Program-made: the position numbers and the translations under genes
Shown here: in pieces, positions 38,699-45,906 of the stretch
Layout of the letters: every line of letters begins with the position of its first letter
Numbering within the stretch: position 1 is the stretch's first letter
The notes under the pieces: generated by a model
Seen by the model: the letters and a program-made list of their open reading frames with translations, nothing else
What the model was told of the DNA's origin: nothing
The model's database searches: none
NCBI RefSeq assembly: GCF_002803155.1
Contig: NZ_NNBP01000016.1
Span: 124,001-188,000 of the forward strand
From: Streptomyces sp. CB02959
GTDB lineage: Bacteria; Actinomycetota; Actinomycetes; Streptomycetales; Streptomycetaceae
Reading direction: 5' to 3'
Length of the DNA stretch: 64,000 nucleotides

Positions 38699-40036
38699 TC
38701 ACCCGTCCCGGCGGGCGTCCACGATGCGCTTGAACTTCCCGACCGAGCGCTCCAGGGTCTCCGGTTCGACGATCTCGACGGCGACGGTGACCCCGATGCC
38801 GTCCTTGACGCCGCGGGCGATCCGGTCGACGGCGGCCACCCGGTCGTCCGCCGTGGCGTCCGGCCGGGCCTCGGCGCGGACGGTCAGGTGGTCCAGTCGT
38901 CCCTCGCGGGTCAGCCGCAGCTGGAAGTGGGGGGCGACCCCCGGGGTGCGCAGCACGATCTCCTCGATCTGTGCGGGGAAGAGATTGACCCCGCGCAGGA
39001 TGATCAGGTCGTCGCTGCGCCCGGTGATCTTCTCCATCCGGCGGAAGGCCGGGCGGGCGGTGCCGGGCAGCAGCCGGGTCAGGTCCCGGGTGCGGTAGCG
39101 GATGACCGGCATGGCCTCCTTGGTGAGGGAGGTGAGGACCAGTTCGCCGTGCGCGCCGTCCGGCAGCACCTCCCCGGTGATCGGGTCGACCACCTCCGGA
39201 TAGAAGTGGTCCTCCCAGATGTGCAGCCCGTCCTTGGTCTCCACGCACTCCTGCGCCACGCCCGGGCCCATCACCTCCGACAGGCCGTAGATGTCCACGG
39301 CGTCGATGGCGAACCGCTCCTCGATCTCCCGGCGCATCTCCTGCGTCCAGGGTTCGGCGCCGAAGATGCCGACCTTCAGCGAGGTCGAGCGGGGATCGAC
39401 GCCCTGCCGCTCGAACTCGTCGAGCAGGGTGAGCATGTACGACGGGGTCACCATGATGATCTCGGGGCGGAAGTCCTGGATCAGCCGCACCTGACGGCTG
39501 GTCATCCCGCCGGACGCCGGGACGACCGTACAGCCCAGCCGCTCCGCGCCGTAGTGCGCGCCGAGTCCGCCGGTGAACAGCCCGTAGCCGTAGGCGATGT
39601 GGACGGTGTGGCCGGGCCGTCCGCCCGCCGCGCGGATCGACCGGGCCACCAGGTCCGCCCAGTCCGAGAGGTCCCGCTCGGTGTAGCCGACGACCGTGGG
39701 GCGCCCGGTGGTGCCGCTGGAGGCGTGCAGGCGCCGCACCCGCTCCTTGGGCACGGCGAACATCCCGAAGGGGTAGTGCGCCCGCAGATCGTCCTTCACC
39801 GTGAACGGGAAGCGGGCCAGGTCCGCCATCGAGCGGCAGTCCTCGGGCCGCACCCCCGCCGCGTCGAACGCCTCCCGGTAGAAGGGGACGTGTTCGTAGG
39901 CGTGGCGCAACGCGGCCTGCAGTCGGGTGAGTTGGAGCGTGTGCAGGGCGTCCGCCGAGAGCCGCTCCGCGTCGTCGCACCAGTCGGCCCCACAGGCCCC
40001 GCCGATCGTCCCGCTGTCCGTCGTCGCTTCCGGCAT
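38699..40036 (-). CDS. paaK: Phenylacetate-CoA ligase
   Basis: A 445-residue AMP-forming ligase that activates phenylacetate. Signatures are ASSGTTGRPTVVGYTERD (P-loop), AYGYGLFTGGLG, IYGLSEVMGPGVA, RYRTRDLTRLLP, ILRGVNLFPAQIEE and the final Lys in SVGKFKRI. The length is right for PaaK. The ATG at 40036 has GGTGAG upstream; a GTG at 40045 with GGGAG is an alternative. None of the later paa genes (paaABCDE, paaG, paaZ) are present, so it is detached from its pathway here. A palindrome in its promoter resembles the PaaR operator. Confidence 0.93.
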   Translation of the reverse strand: MPEATTDSGTIGGACGADWCDDAERLSADALHTLQLTRLQAALRHAYEHVPFYREAFDAAGVRPEDCRSMADLARFPFTVKDDLRAHYPFGMFAVPKERVRRLHASSGTTGRPTVVGYTERDLSDWADLVARSIRAAGGRPGHTVHIAYGYGLFTGGLGAHYGAERLGCTVVPASGGMTSRQVRLIQDFRPEIIMVTPSYMLTLLDEFERQGVDPRSTSLKVGIFGAEPWTQEMRREIEERFAIDAVDIYGLSEVMGPGVAQECVETKDGLHIWEDHFYPEVVDPITGEVLPDGAHGELVLTSLTKEAMPVIRYRTRDLTRLLPGTARPAFRRMEKITGRSDDLIILRGVNLFPAQIEEIVLRTPGVAPHFQLRLTREGRLDHLTVRAEARPDATADDRVAAVDRIARGVKDGIGVTVAVEIVEPETLERSVGKFKRIVDARRDG

Positions 40037-40057
40037 GGATCTCACCGCCTCGTCTCC

Positions 40058-40075
40058 CTACCGATCATTCGGTAG
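40058..40075. promoter_or_regulatory. PaaR-like palindrome upstream of paaK
   Basis: CTACCGA (40058-40064), TCAT, TCGGTAG (40069-40075): perfect 7-bp arms about 20 nt upstream of paaK. The ACCGA...TCGGT core resembles the operators described for TetR-type PaaR regulators of phenylacetate genes in Corynebacterium. Confidence 0.6.
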
Positions 40076-40157
40076 CTGCGTGCGGCTCCAAGTAATCAGC
40101 GCGCGGCGAACACGTCAAGGGGCGTGCCGTGGACGGCACACGAGTAGCGTCGGGCGC

Positions 40158-40856
40158 ATGGGTGACGTACGGAAGGTGCAGGTCGACGGCGTCCGGCTGG
40201 CGTACCGCGTGTGGGGCGAGGCGGACGCGCCGCCGGCGGTACTGCTGCACAGCCTCGGGGAGGACGGTGAGGACTGGCGCGGTGTGGTCGGCCGACTGGC
40301 CACCACGCACCGGGTCTTCGCCCTCGACCAGCGCGGTCACGGCCGCAGCGACTGGCCGGGGGAGTACGGTTTCGAGCGCTGGCGGGACGACGCGATCGGC
40401 TTCGTCCGGGCGCTCGGCCTGGGCCCCGTCACGCTCATCGGCCACTCGTTGGGCGCCACCGCCGCCCTGCTGCTGGCCGCCCACCGTCCGGACCTGGTCT
40501 CCCGTCTGATCGTGGAGGAGCCCGCCCCGCCGGTCCCCGCCGACCCGCCGCAGCAGGTCCCGGCCCCGCCGCCCGGCCCCGCGGCCTTCGACTGGCAGGC
40601 CAAGATCGCCGTGGTGGCCGAGCGGAACGCCCCCGCTCCGCACTGGCGCGCGGCGCTGCCCGCCATCACCGCCCCGACCCTCGTCATCGCCGGCGGCCCC
40701 ACCAGCCACATCCCCCAGCACCACCTCGCCGAGCTGGCCGGGGCCATCCCCGCCGCCCGCCTGGTCACCATCGGGGACGCCGGCCACCTGGTCCACGAGG
40801 AGCGCCCGGGGGAGTATCTGGCGGCGGTGACGTCGTTCCTGGCGGGGAGCGGGTGA
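40158..40856 (+). CDS. Alpha/beta hydrolase
   Basis: A 232-residue cytosolic hydrolase. LLHSLGEDGEDW is the oxyanion region (about 29-40), DQRGHGRSDWPG (about 55-66) is conserved in the family, GHSLGAT (about 94-100) holds the Ser nucleophile, and GDAGHLVHEERP near 209 supplies the His. It is shorter than usual because the cap region (about 118-150) is reduced to a Pro-rich linker. The ATG follows a -10-like TAGCGT by about 8 nt with no ribosome-binding site, so it is likely leaderless. The substrate is unknown. Confidence 0.85.
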   Translation: MGDVRKVQVDGVRLAYRVWGEADAPPAVLLHSLGEDGEDWRGVVGRLATTHRVFALDQRGHGRSDWPGEYGFERWRDDAIGFVRALGLGPVTLIGHSLGATAALLLAAHRPDLVSRLIVEEPAPPVPADPPQQVPAPPPGPAAFDWQAKIAVVAERNAPAPHWRAALPAITAPTLVIAGGPTSHIPQHHLAELAGAIPAARLVTIGDAGHLVHEERPGEYLAAVTSFLAGSG

Positions 40857-40884
40857 GCGGGCCTGGCGGGGAGCCGGTGAGCGG
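40838..40884. repeat. 23-bp direct duplication spanning a stop codon
   Basis: CCTGGCGGGGAGC followed by G/CGGTGAGCGG occurs at 40838-40860 and again at 40862-40884 with one mismatch. The first copy contains the last codons and stop of the hydrolase gene, and the second copy is downstream. Confidence 0.8.
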
Positions 40885-41110
40885 ACGTCTGGCCGGGCGA
40901 GGGGAGCGTGACGGGGTATCAGTTCGGTCCGGCGGGCTGTGGGGCCGTGCCCTGGTGGACTGTCGAGCCGTCCCCCGTCGGGGAGTTGAGGGGTACCTGT
41001 GCCGGGCGCGGGTGCCGAAGGGGCCGGGTCGGTCGTAAGCTCCCAGCGTCCGCAATACTCCCGCGGCCCGCGCGCCGCGCGCCGGGCCGCGGTTTCGAGA
41101 AAGGCTCGAT

Positions 41111-41752
41111 GTGCAGGTGACCACCTCGATGCGCCGTGCGCTGCTCGCCGGGACCGCCGCGGCGGTGCTGTTCACCGGGGCCGGGAGCGCCGTCGCGGCG
41201 CCGGCCGCCGGGGCCGGGCGGCCGGCCACCGGGCCGGTCGGCGCCGCGCCCGCGCCGGCCGGGCAGCTCCGGCCGCTGGCCGCGCTCTCCGCCGAGCGGC
41301 TGGCCACCGCGGACCTGGTGGCCGCGGCGAAGTGGGGGACCGGCAGTCCGATCGACGACCCGGTCCGGGAGCGCGAGGTGCTGGACGCGGTCGCGGCCCA
41401 GGCCCGCCAGCTGGGCGCCGACCCGGAGGCGACGGTACGGATCTTCCGGGACCAGATCGAGGCGAGCAAGCTCGTCCAGCGCGGGCTGCACCGCCGCTGG
41501 ACGGCGGACCCGGCGCAGGCGCCCACCACCCGGCCGGATCTCGCCAGGATCCGTGTGGAGATCAACCGGATCAACGGGGAGCTGGTCCGGGCCATCGCCG
41601 CGTCCCCGCAGGCCCGTACGGCGCCGGGCTGCGTGCCGTGGCTGACGGTGTCCGCGCTGCGGGTGGGCCGGGAGCGGCATCTGGACGTGCTGCACGCGGC
41701 GGGGCTGGCCCGGTCGCTGCGCTCGGTCTGCGAGAGCCGGGCCGTGTTCTAG
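41111..41752 (+). CDS. Secreted chorismate mutase (AroQ gamma class)
   Basis: A 213-residue exported enzyme that turns chorismate into prephenate. The signal peptide is about residues 1-36 (RRALLAGTAAAVLFTGAGSAVAA in part). The all-helical catalytic core shows VAAAKWGTGSPIDDPVREREVL, then VRIFRDQIEASKLVQRGLHRRW, the family helix with the catalytic Lys and Arg set, and ends with a Cys pair expected to form the disulphide of the secreted class. The start is GTG at 41111 behind AAAGG; an ATG at 41129 is possible. The reason for exporting it is unclear, as in Mycobacterium. Confidence 0.88.
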   Translation: MQVTTSMRRALLAGTAAAVLFTGAGSAVAAPAAGAGRPATGPVGAAPAPAGQLRPLAALSAERLATADLVAAAKWGTGSPIDDPVREREVLDAVAAQARQLGADPEATVRIFRDQIEASKLVQRGLHRRWTADPAQAPTTRPDLARIRVEINRINGELVRAIAASPQARTAPGCVPWLTVSALRVGRERHLDVLHAAGLARSLRSVCESRAVF

Positions 41753-41789
41753 GCCGGGGTTCCGGTCCACACCGCATGCCGTGATGACC

Positions 41790-42012
41790 GGGGTGTGGGG
41801 CGTGGGACGTTCGTCTCGAACGCATGGTCCGCCGAGCGCTTCGACCTGCCGCGGGCCCGCATGTCGTAGGTGAGGTGCCGCCGTCCTGTCCCCGGTTCGG
41901 CGATGACCTGCCGTCAGTAACTCTGCGTGGCGACATGGCCGTTGAGGTGGAGCACGGGGATTCCGGGGCCGTCGGTGTCGGTGACGGCCGGGGCCGTGTC
42001 GTCGACCGGCAT
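41790..42012 (-). pseudogene. Truncated alpha/beta hydrolase pseudogene with in-frame stop
   Basis: Read on the minus strand from 42012, the sequence gives MPVDDTAPAVTDTDGPGIPV, LHLNGHVATQSY, stop, RQVIAEPGTGRRHLTYDMRA, RGRSKRSADHAFE. This is the opening of a Streptomyces alpha/beta hydrolase family (compare LNGxFAxQxYWRRVIAELG, YDERARGRSxRSADYSFE). The expected Trp codon is TGA, and the similarity ends near 41810, well before the nucleophile elbow. So it is a stopped and 3'-truncated remnant. Confidence 0.7.
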
Positions 42013-42063
42013 CAGGCCCGTCCATGGTGAACGGGTCGATGCGGCGCTGTGCTTCGTCATGCG

Positions 42064-43026
42064 TTACCCCGCGGACACGACCTGGGAGAAGTCCAGGACC
42101 AACCGGCCGCGCAGGCCGCCGGCCTCCAGGAGGCGGTGGGCCCTGGCCGCCTCTTCGGCGGGCAGCACGTCGGCGACATGCAGCGTCAGGACGCCCTCCT
42201 CGGCCTGGCGGCGCAGTGTGTCCAGTCGTTCGGTGTCCGTGATGCCGTCGGTCACCATCACCGGGCGCACGCGGATGCCGCGCTCGGCCGGGCCGGACCA
42301 GCCCCGCAGCTCGGCGAGGGTGCCACCGTCGGCGACGGCGGACATGATCTCGGTGGTCTGCATCGAACCGTCCACGAGGCCGGGAACGCCTTCGGGCGCC
42401 AGCGCCCGGATGCGGGCGGCGACCTCGGGGCCGCGTGCCACGACGTGGTCGGCGCCGAATCCGCGTACGCGGTGGGTGTCGTGCGGGGCGGCGTCCGCGA
42501 TGACGGTCAGGCCGTCGGCCTTGGCCAGCTCGACCGTGTACCCCCCGACGGCGCCGGCCGCACCGGTCACGGCCACGGTCCCGCCGGGCGGCACGGCCAG
42601 CGCGTCCAGTGCGAGGCGCGCGGTCAGGGCGTTCATGAGCAGGGTGGACGCCGCGGGGAGGTCCACCCCCGCGGGCGCCGGCACCACCGAGGCGGCGGGC
42701 ACCACGACGTGCTCGGCGTAGGCCCCGCCGTGCACGCTGGTGAAGAGCACCATGGCGACCACCCGTTGGCCCACGGAAAGGCGGGCGCCGGTCCCGGGAC
42801 CGAGCTGGTCGATCACGCCGGCGGCGTCCATGCCGGGCACGAACGGGGGCCGCCGGTCGGGCATGCGCACGGCGTGGCCGCCGCGCCGCAGCAGGACGTC
42901 GGTCGGATTCACGGCGGCCGCGTGCACCCGGATGCGGACCTCGCCGGGGCCCGCCTGCGGTTCGGGCAACTCCAGGACCCGCAGGACTTCCGGACCGCCG
43001 AACTCTTCCACGCCGATAGCCTTCAT
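42064..43026 (-). CDS. Zinc-independent quinone oxidoreductase-like MDR protein
   Basis: A 320-residue medium-chain reductase paralogous to the one at 6824-7852. It opens MKAIGVEEFGGPEVLRVLEL. AAAVNPTDVLLRRGG replaces any zinc site, and VTGAAGAVGGYTVELAKADG is the NADPH loop. It likely reduces quinones or enones. Start at 43026 by homology; an in-frame TTG lies 12 nt further upstream. The upstream DNA consists of two tandem-repeat tracts, so its promoter must lie in or beyond them. Confidence 0.87.
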   Translation of the reverse strand: MKAIGVEEFGGPEVLRVLELPEPQAGPGEVRIRVHAAAVNPTDVLLRRGGHAVRMPDRRPPFVPGMDAAGVIDQLGPGTGARLSVGQRVVAMVLFTSVHGGAYAEHVVVPAASVVPAPAGVDLPAASTLLMNALTARLALDALAVPPGGTVAVTGAAGAVGGYTVELAKADGLTVIADAAPHDTHRVRGFGADHVVARGPEVAARIRALAPEGVPGLVDGSMQTTEIMSAVADGGTLAELRGWSGPAERGIRVRPVMVTDGITDTERLDTLRRQAEEGVLTLHVADVLPAEEAARAHRLLEAGGLRGRLVLDFSQVVSAG

Positions 43027-43051
43027 GCCCTGGTGCAACCGGACTTGCGGG

Positions 43052-43108
43052 CATGGTGTTCCCCGTTCCCCGTTCCTCGTTCCCCCTTCTTCTGTTCCCC
43101 TGTTCCGT
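43052..43108. repeat. Polypyrimidine tandem tract (GTTCCCC-like)
   Basis: A run of imperfect 7-9-nt units of the form GTTCCCC, with almost no purine except the leading G. It lies immediately upstream of the MDR gene start at 43026. Confidence 0.75.
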
Positions 43109-43118
43109 AATCGCCGTC

Positions 43119-43174
43119 GGCCGTCCGGGCCGTCCGGGCCGTCCGGGCCGTCCGGGCCGTCCGGGCCGCCCGGG
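43119..43174. repeat. 9-bp tandem repeat GGCCGTCCG, about six copies
   Basis: GGCCGTCCG is repeated about six times between 43119 and 43174, the last copy changed to GGCCGCCCG. It follows directly after the polypyrimidine tract in the gap between the MDR gene and the fadD19-like gene. Confidence 0.85.
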
Positions 43175-43245
43175 ACCGGACGCGGTCCGGCGGGCGCGCC
43201 CCCGGGCGGGGTTCCACCGCCCTCCCCGCCCCACCCGCCCGCGGC

Positions 43246-44874
43246 TCACGCCTCCCGTTCGCCCGTCGCCACCGCCTTCGCCCAGCGGTAGTCCGCCTTG
43301 CCGCTGGGCGACCGCTGGATGTGGTCGGTGAAGACGACCTGGCGCGGGACCTTGTAGCCGGCCAGTCGGGTCCGGCAGTGCGTCTGCAGTGCCGCGAGGT
43401 CCAACGGTGCGGCATCCGGGCGGAGTTGGACGACCGCGGCGACCCGGTTGCCCCAGCGGCCGTCCGGGACGCCGGCCACCAGCGCGTCGTAGACGTCCGG
43501 ATGCGCCTTGAGGGCCTGCTCGACCTCCTCCGGATAGATCTTCTCGCCACCGGAGTTGATGCACTGCGAGCCCCGCCCCAGCACGGTGACCACACCGTCC
43601 GCGTCGACGGTGGCCATGTCGCCGAGCAGTACCCACCGGTCGCCGTCCGCCGCGAAGAACGTCTCGGCGGTCTTCGCCGGGTCGTTGTAGTAGCCGAGCG
43701 GGACGTGTCCGCGCAGCGCGAGGCGGCCCACCTCGCCGACCTCCGCCGGCCGGAGCGTGGCCGGGTCCACCACCGCCATGCGGGGGTTGACGTTCAACCG
43801 GAAGCCCTTGTCCGGGCCGGAGTCGTCGGTGGCGGTGCCGTTGAAACCGGACTCCGAGGAGCCGAAGTTGTTCAGCAGCAGCGCGTTCGGGACCAGCGCG
43901 CCGAACTGGTCCCGGACCGTGTCGGAGAGGATCGCCCCGGAGCTGCTGACGCTGAACAGGGACGAGCAGTCGGTCCCCTTGAGCGGTCCGCCGAGCGCGT
44001 CCACCAGCGGCCGCAACATCGCGTCGCCCACCAGGGAGACGCTGGTGACCCGCTCCCGCTCGATGGTGCGCAGCACCTCCTCCGGCACGAACTTGCTGTG
44101 CAGGACGACCTTCTGGCCGAAGTGGAAGGCGATGAACGCGGTGAGCGTCGAGGTGCCGTGCATCAGCGGGGGCGTCGGGAAGAAGACCAGGCCCTCGCCG
44201 CCGGCCGCCACCCGCTCGGCCAGTTCCCGCGGGCGGCCGACCGGCTCACCGGTCGGTGCGCCGCCGCCCATCCCGGAGAAGAAGATGTCCTCGTGGCGCC
44301 ACATCACGCCCTTGGGCATACCGGTGGTCCCGCCGGTGTAGATGACGATCCGGTCGTCGGCGGAGCGCGGCCCGAACCCGCGGGCGGGGGAGCCGGCCGC
44401 CGCGGCCTGGGCCAGCGGTACCGGCGCGATCCGCGGCTCGGCGGCCCCGGCGGGCGGGGTGCCGACCCGCACCAGGTGCCGCAGCTTCGGCGCCTGCGGC
44501 AGGGCTCCGGCCACCCGCTCGGTGAACTCCGCGTCGAAGACCAGTGCCACCAGGTCGGCGTCCCGGTAGAGGTAGACCAACTCCTCTTCCACATAACGGT
44601 AGTTGACGTTGACGGGCACGGCGCGGATCTTCAGGCAGGCGTAGACGGACTGGAGGTACTCGACGCCGTTGTAGAGGTGCAGTCCGACGTGGTCGCCGGG
44701 GCCGATGCCCTGGTCGGCGAGGTGGTGGGCCAGCCGGTTGGCGGCGCGGTCCAGTTCCGCGTAGGTGAGCCGCCGCTCGGCGCCGGTGCCCGGATGGTCG
44801 AGGTGCACCAGCGCCTCGCGGTCGGGAACGGTGTCGACGATCGACTCGAAGAGGTCGGCGAGGTTGTACTCCAT
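43246..44874 (-). CDS. Acyl-CoA synthetase, FadD19-like (sterol side-chain type)
   Basis: A 542-residue AMP-forming ligase. Opening NLADLFESIVDTVPDREALV and the run PVNVNYRYVEEELVYLYRDA match mycobacterial FadD19/FadD17. The P-loop reads YTGGTTGMPKGVMWRHED, with GG where most FadDs have SG, a feature of this subgroup. FGSSESGFNG, LGDMATVDADGVVTVLGRG and the catalytic Lys in SPSGKADYRWAK are intact. FadD19 adds CoA to C24-branched sterol side chains. It is divergent from the echA19-like gene, as Rv3515c is from Rv3516. GGAGGAG precedes the ATG. Confidence 0.9.
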   Translation of the reverse strand: MEYNLADLFESIVDTVPDREALVHLDHPGTGAERRLTYAELDRAANRLAHHLADQGIGPGDHVGLHLYNGVEYLQSVYACLKIRAVPVNVNYRYVEEELVYLYRDADLVALVFDAEFTERVAGALPQAPKLRHLVRVGTPPAGAAEPRIAPVPLAQAAAAGSPARGFGPRSADDRIVIYTGGTTGMPKGVMWRHEDIFFSGMGGGAPTGEPVGRPRELAERVAAGGEGLVFFPTPPLMHGTSTLTAFIAFHFGQKVVLHSKFVPEEVLRTIERERVTSVSLVGDAMLRPLVDALGGPLKGTDCSSLFSVSSSGAILSDTVRDQFGALVPNALLLNNFGSSESGFNGTATDDSGPDKGFRLNVNPRMAVVDPATLRPAEVGEVGRLALRGHVPLGYYNDPAKTAETFFAADGDRWVLLGDMATVDADGVVTVLGRGSQCINSGGEKIYPEEVEQALKAHPDVYDALVAGVPDGRWGNRVAAVVQLRPDAAPLDLAALQTHCRTRLAGYKVPRQVVFTDHIQRSPSGKADYRWAKAVATGEREA

Positions 44875-44957
44875 GGCTCCTCCAGTCCGGGCGGGCGTCG
44901 GCTCGGCGTCATTAGAGCGCCGTCGTCGAGCGCAGGGAAGGGCCGCAGCCAAGAAGA

Positions 44958-44972
44958 CTGACTGGTCGTCAG
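44958..44972. promoter_or_regulatory. Palindrome CTGAC-N5-GTCAG upstream of the fadD19-like gene
   Basis: CTGAC (44958-44962), TGGTC, GTCAG (44968-44972), followed by AAAA. It lies 84 nt upstream of the fadD19-like start and shares its half sites, spacing and 3' AAAA with the palindrome upstream of the IpdC-like operon. Confidence 0.6.
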
Positions 44973-45000
44973 AAAAGCCTTGAACTCGCCGTGCGGCTAC

Positions 45001-45014
45001 TGCAACCTGTTCTA
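45001..45014. promoter_or_regulatory. KstR-type operator upstream of the echA19-like operon
   Basis: TGCAACCTGTTCTA fits TNNAACNNGTTNNA at every fixed position. It sits 23-36 nt upstream of the ATG at 45037, overlapping the likely promoter, where a repressor would block the operon. Confidence 0.65.
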
Positions 45015-45036
45015 CGTCGTGAGACGGGAGGACGGA

Positions 45037-45882
45037 ATGGGCGGGACCGAACACGCCGCGACCGCACCGGCTCGGCCGGAGGACGCGGGCACCGAACACC
45101 TCACCGTGACGCGCACCGGCGCGACACTGGTGCTCACCCTCAACCGGCCGGAGGCCAAGAACGCGCTGTCCCTGCCGATGCTGGTCGGTCTCCACGACGG
45201 CTGGCTGGCCGCCGATGCCGACGACGGCATCCGGTCGATCGTGCTGACCGGCGCCGGCGGCTCGTTCTGCGCCGGCATGGACCTCAAGGCGCTGGCCGGC
45301 GGCGGAATGACCGGCGAGGAGTACCGGGAACGGCTGCGCGCCGACCCCGATCTGCACTGGAAGGCGATGCTGCGCCACCACCGCCCGCGCAAACCGGTGA
45401 TCGCCGCCGTCGAGGGCCACTGCGTCGCCGGCGGCACCGAGATCCTCCAGGGCACCGACATCCGGGTCGCCGGCGAGAGCGCCACCTTCGGGCTCTACGA
45501 GGTCAGGCGCGGCCTGTTCCCGATCGGCGGCTCCACCGTGCGCCTGCCCCGGCAGATCCCCCGCACCCACGCCCTGGAGATGCTGCTCACCGGCCGCCCC
45601 TACCCGGCACCCGAGGCGGCCCGGATCGGCCTGATCGGCCAGGTCGTCCCCGACGGCACCGCGCTGACGAAGGCCCTGGAGATCGCCGAGCGGATCAACG
45701 CCTGCGGCCCGCTCGCCGTCGAAGCGGTCAAGGCGTCCGTCTACGAGGCCGCCGAGCTGACCGAGGCCGACGGGCTCGCCGCCGAACTCGCCCGCGGCTG
45801 GCCGATCTTCGACACCGCCGACGCCAAGGAGGGCTCCCACGCCTTCGCCGAGAAGCGCCCACCGGTCTTCCGGCGCGCCTGA
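45037..45882 (+). CDS. Enoyl-CoA hydratase, EchA19-like
   Basis: A 281-residue crotonase-fold enzyme that hydrates 2-enoyl-CoA. SFCAGMDLKAL forms the oxyanion hole. The two catalytic Glu positions are kept in VAGGTEILQGTD and FGLYEVRRGLFPIGG. The run PIGGSTVRLPRQIPRTHALEMLLTG is typical of the EchA19 group, which acts on sterol side chains in mycobacteria. The ATG at 45037 is chosen because GGGAGGA precedes it. First gene of a tight plus-strand operon with DUF35, Ltp4-like and Ltp3-like genes. Confidence 0.9.
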   Translation: MGGTEHAATAPARPEDAGTEHLTVTRTGATLVLTLNRPEAKNALSLPMLVGLHDGWLAADADDGIRSIVLTGAGGSFCAGMDLKALAGGGMTGEEYRERLRADPDLHWKAMLRHHRPRKPVIAAVEGHCVAGGTEILQGTDIRVAGESATFGLYEVRRGLFPIGGSTVRLPRQIPRTHALEMLLTGRPYPAPEAARIGLIGQVVPDGTALTKALEIAERINACGPLAVEAVKASVYEAAELTEADGLAAELARGWPIFDTADAKEGSHAFAEKRPPVFRRA

Positions 45883-45906
45883 CCCCACCCGACCGAGGAG
45901 TCCGCC

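Noticed and set aside
41927..42721. Plus-strand frame of 264 residues opposite the MDR gene
   Set aside because: Antisense shadow of 42064-43026; composition is Ser/Arg-rich and without domains.
43052..43174. Tandem repeats considered as a CRISPR array
   Set aside because: Units are 7-9 bp with no unique spacers and no cas genes; they are simple-sequence repeats.
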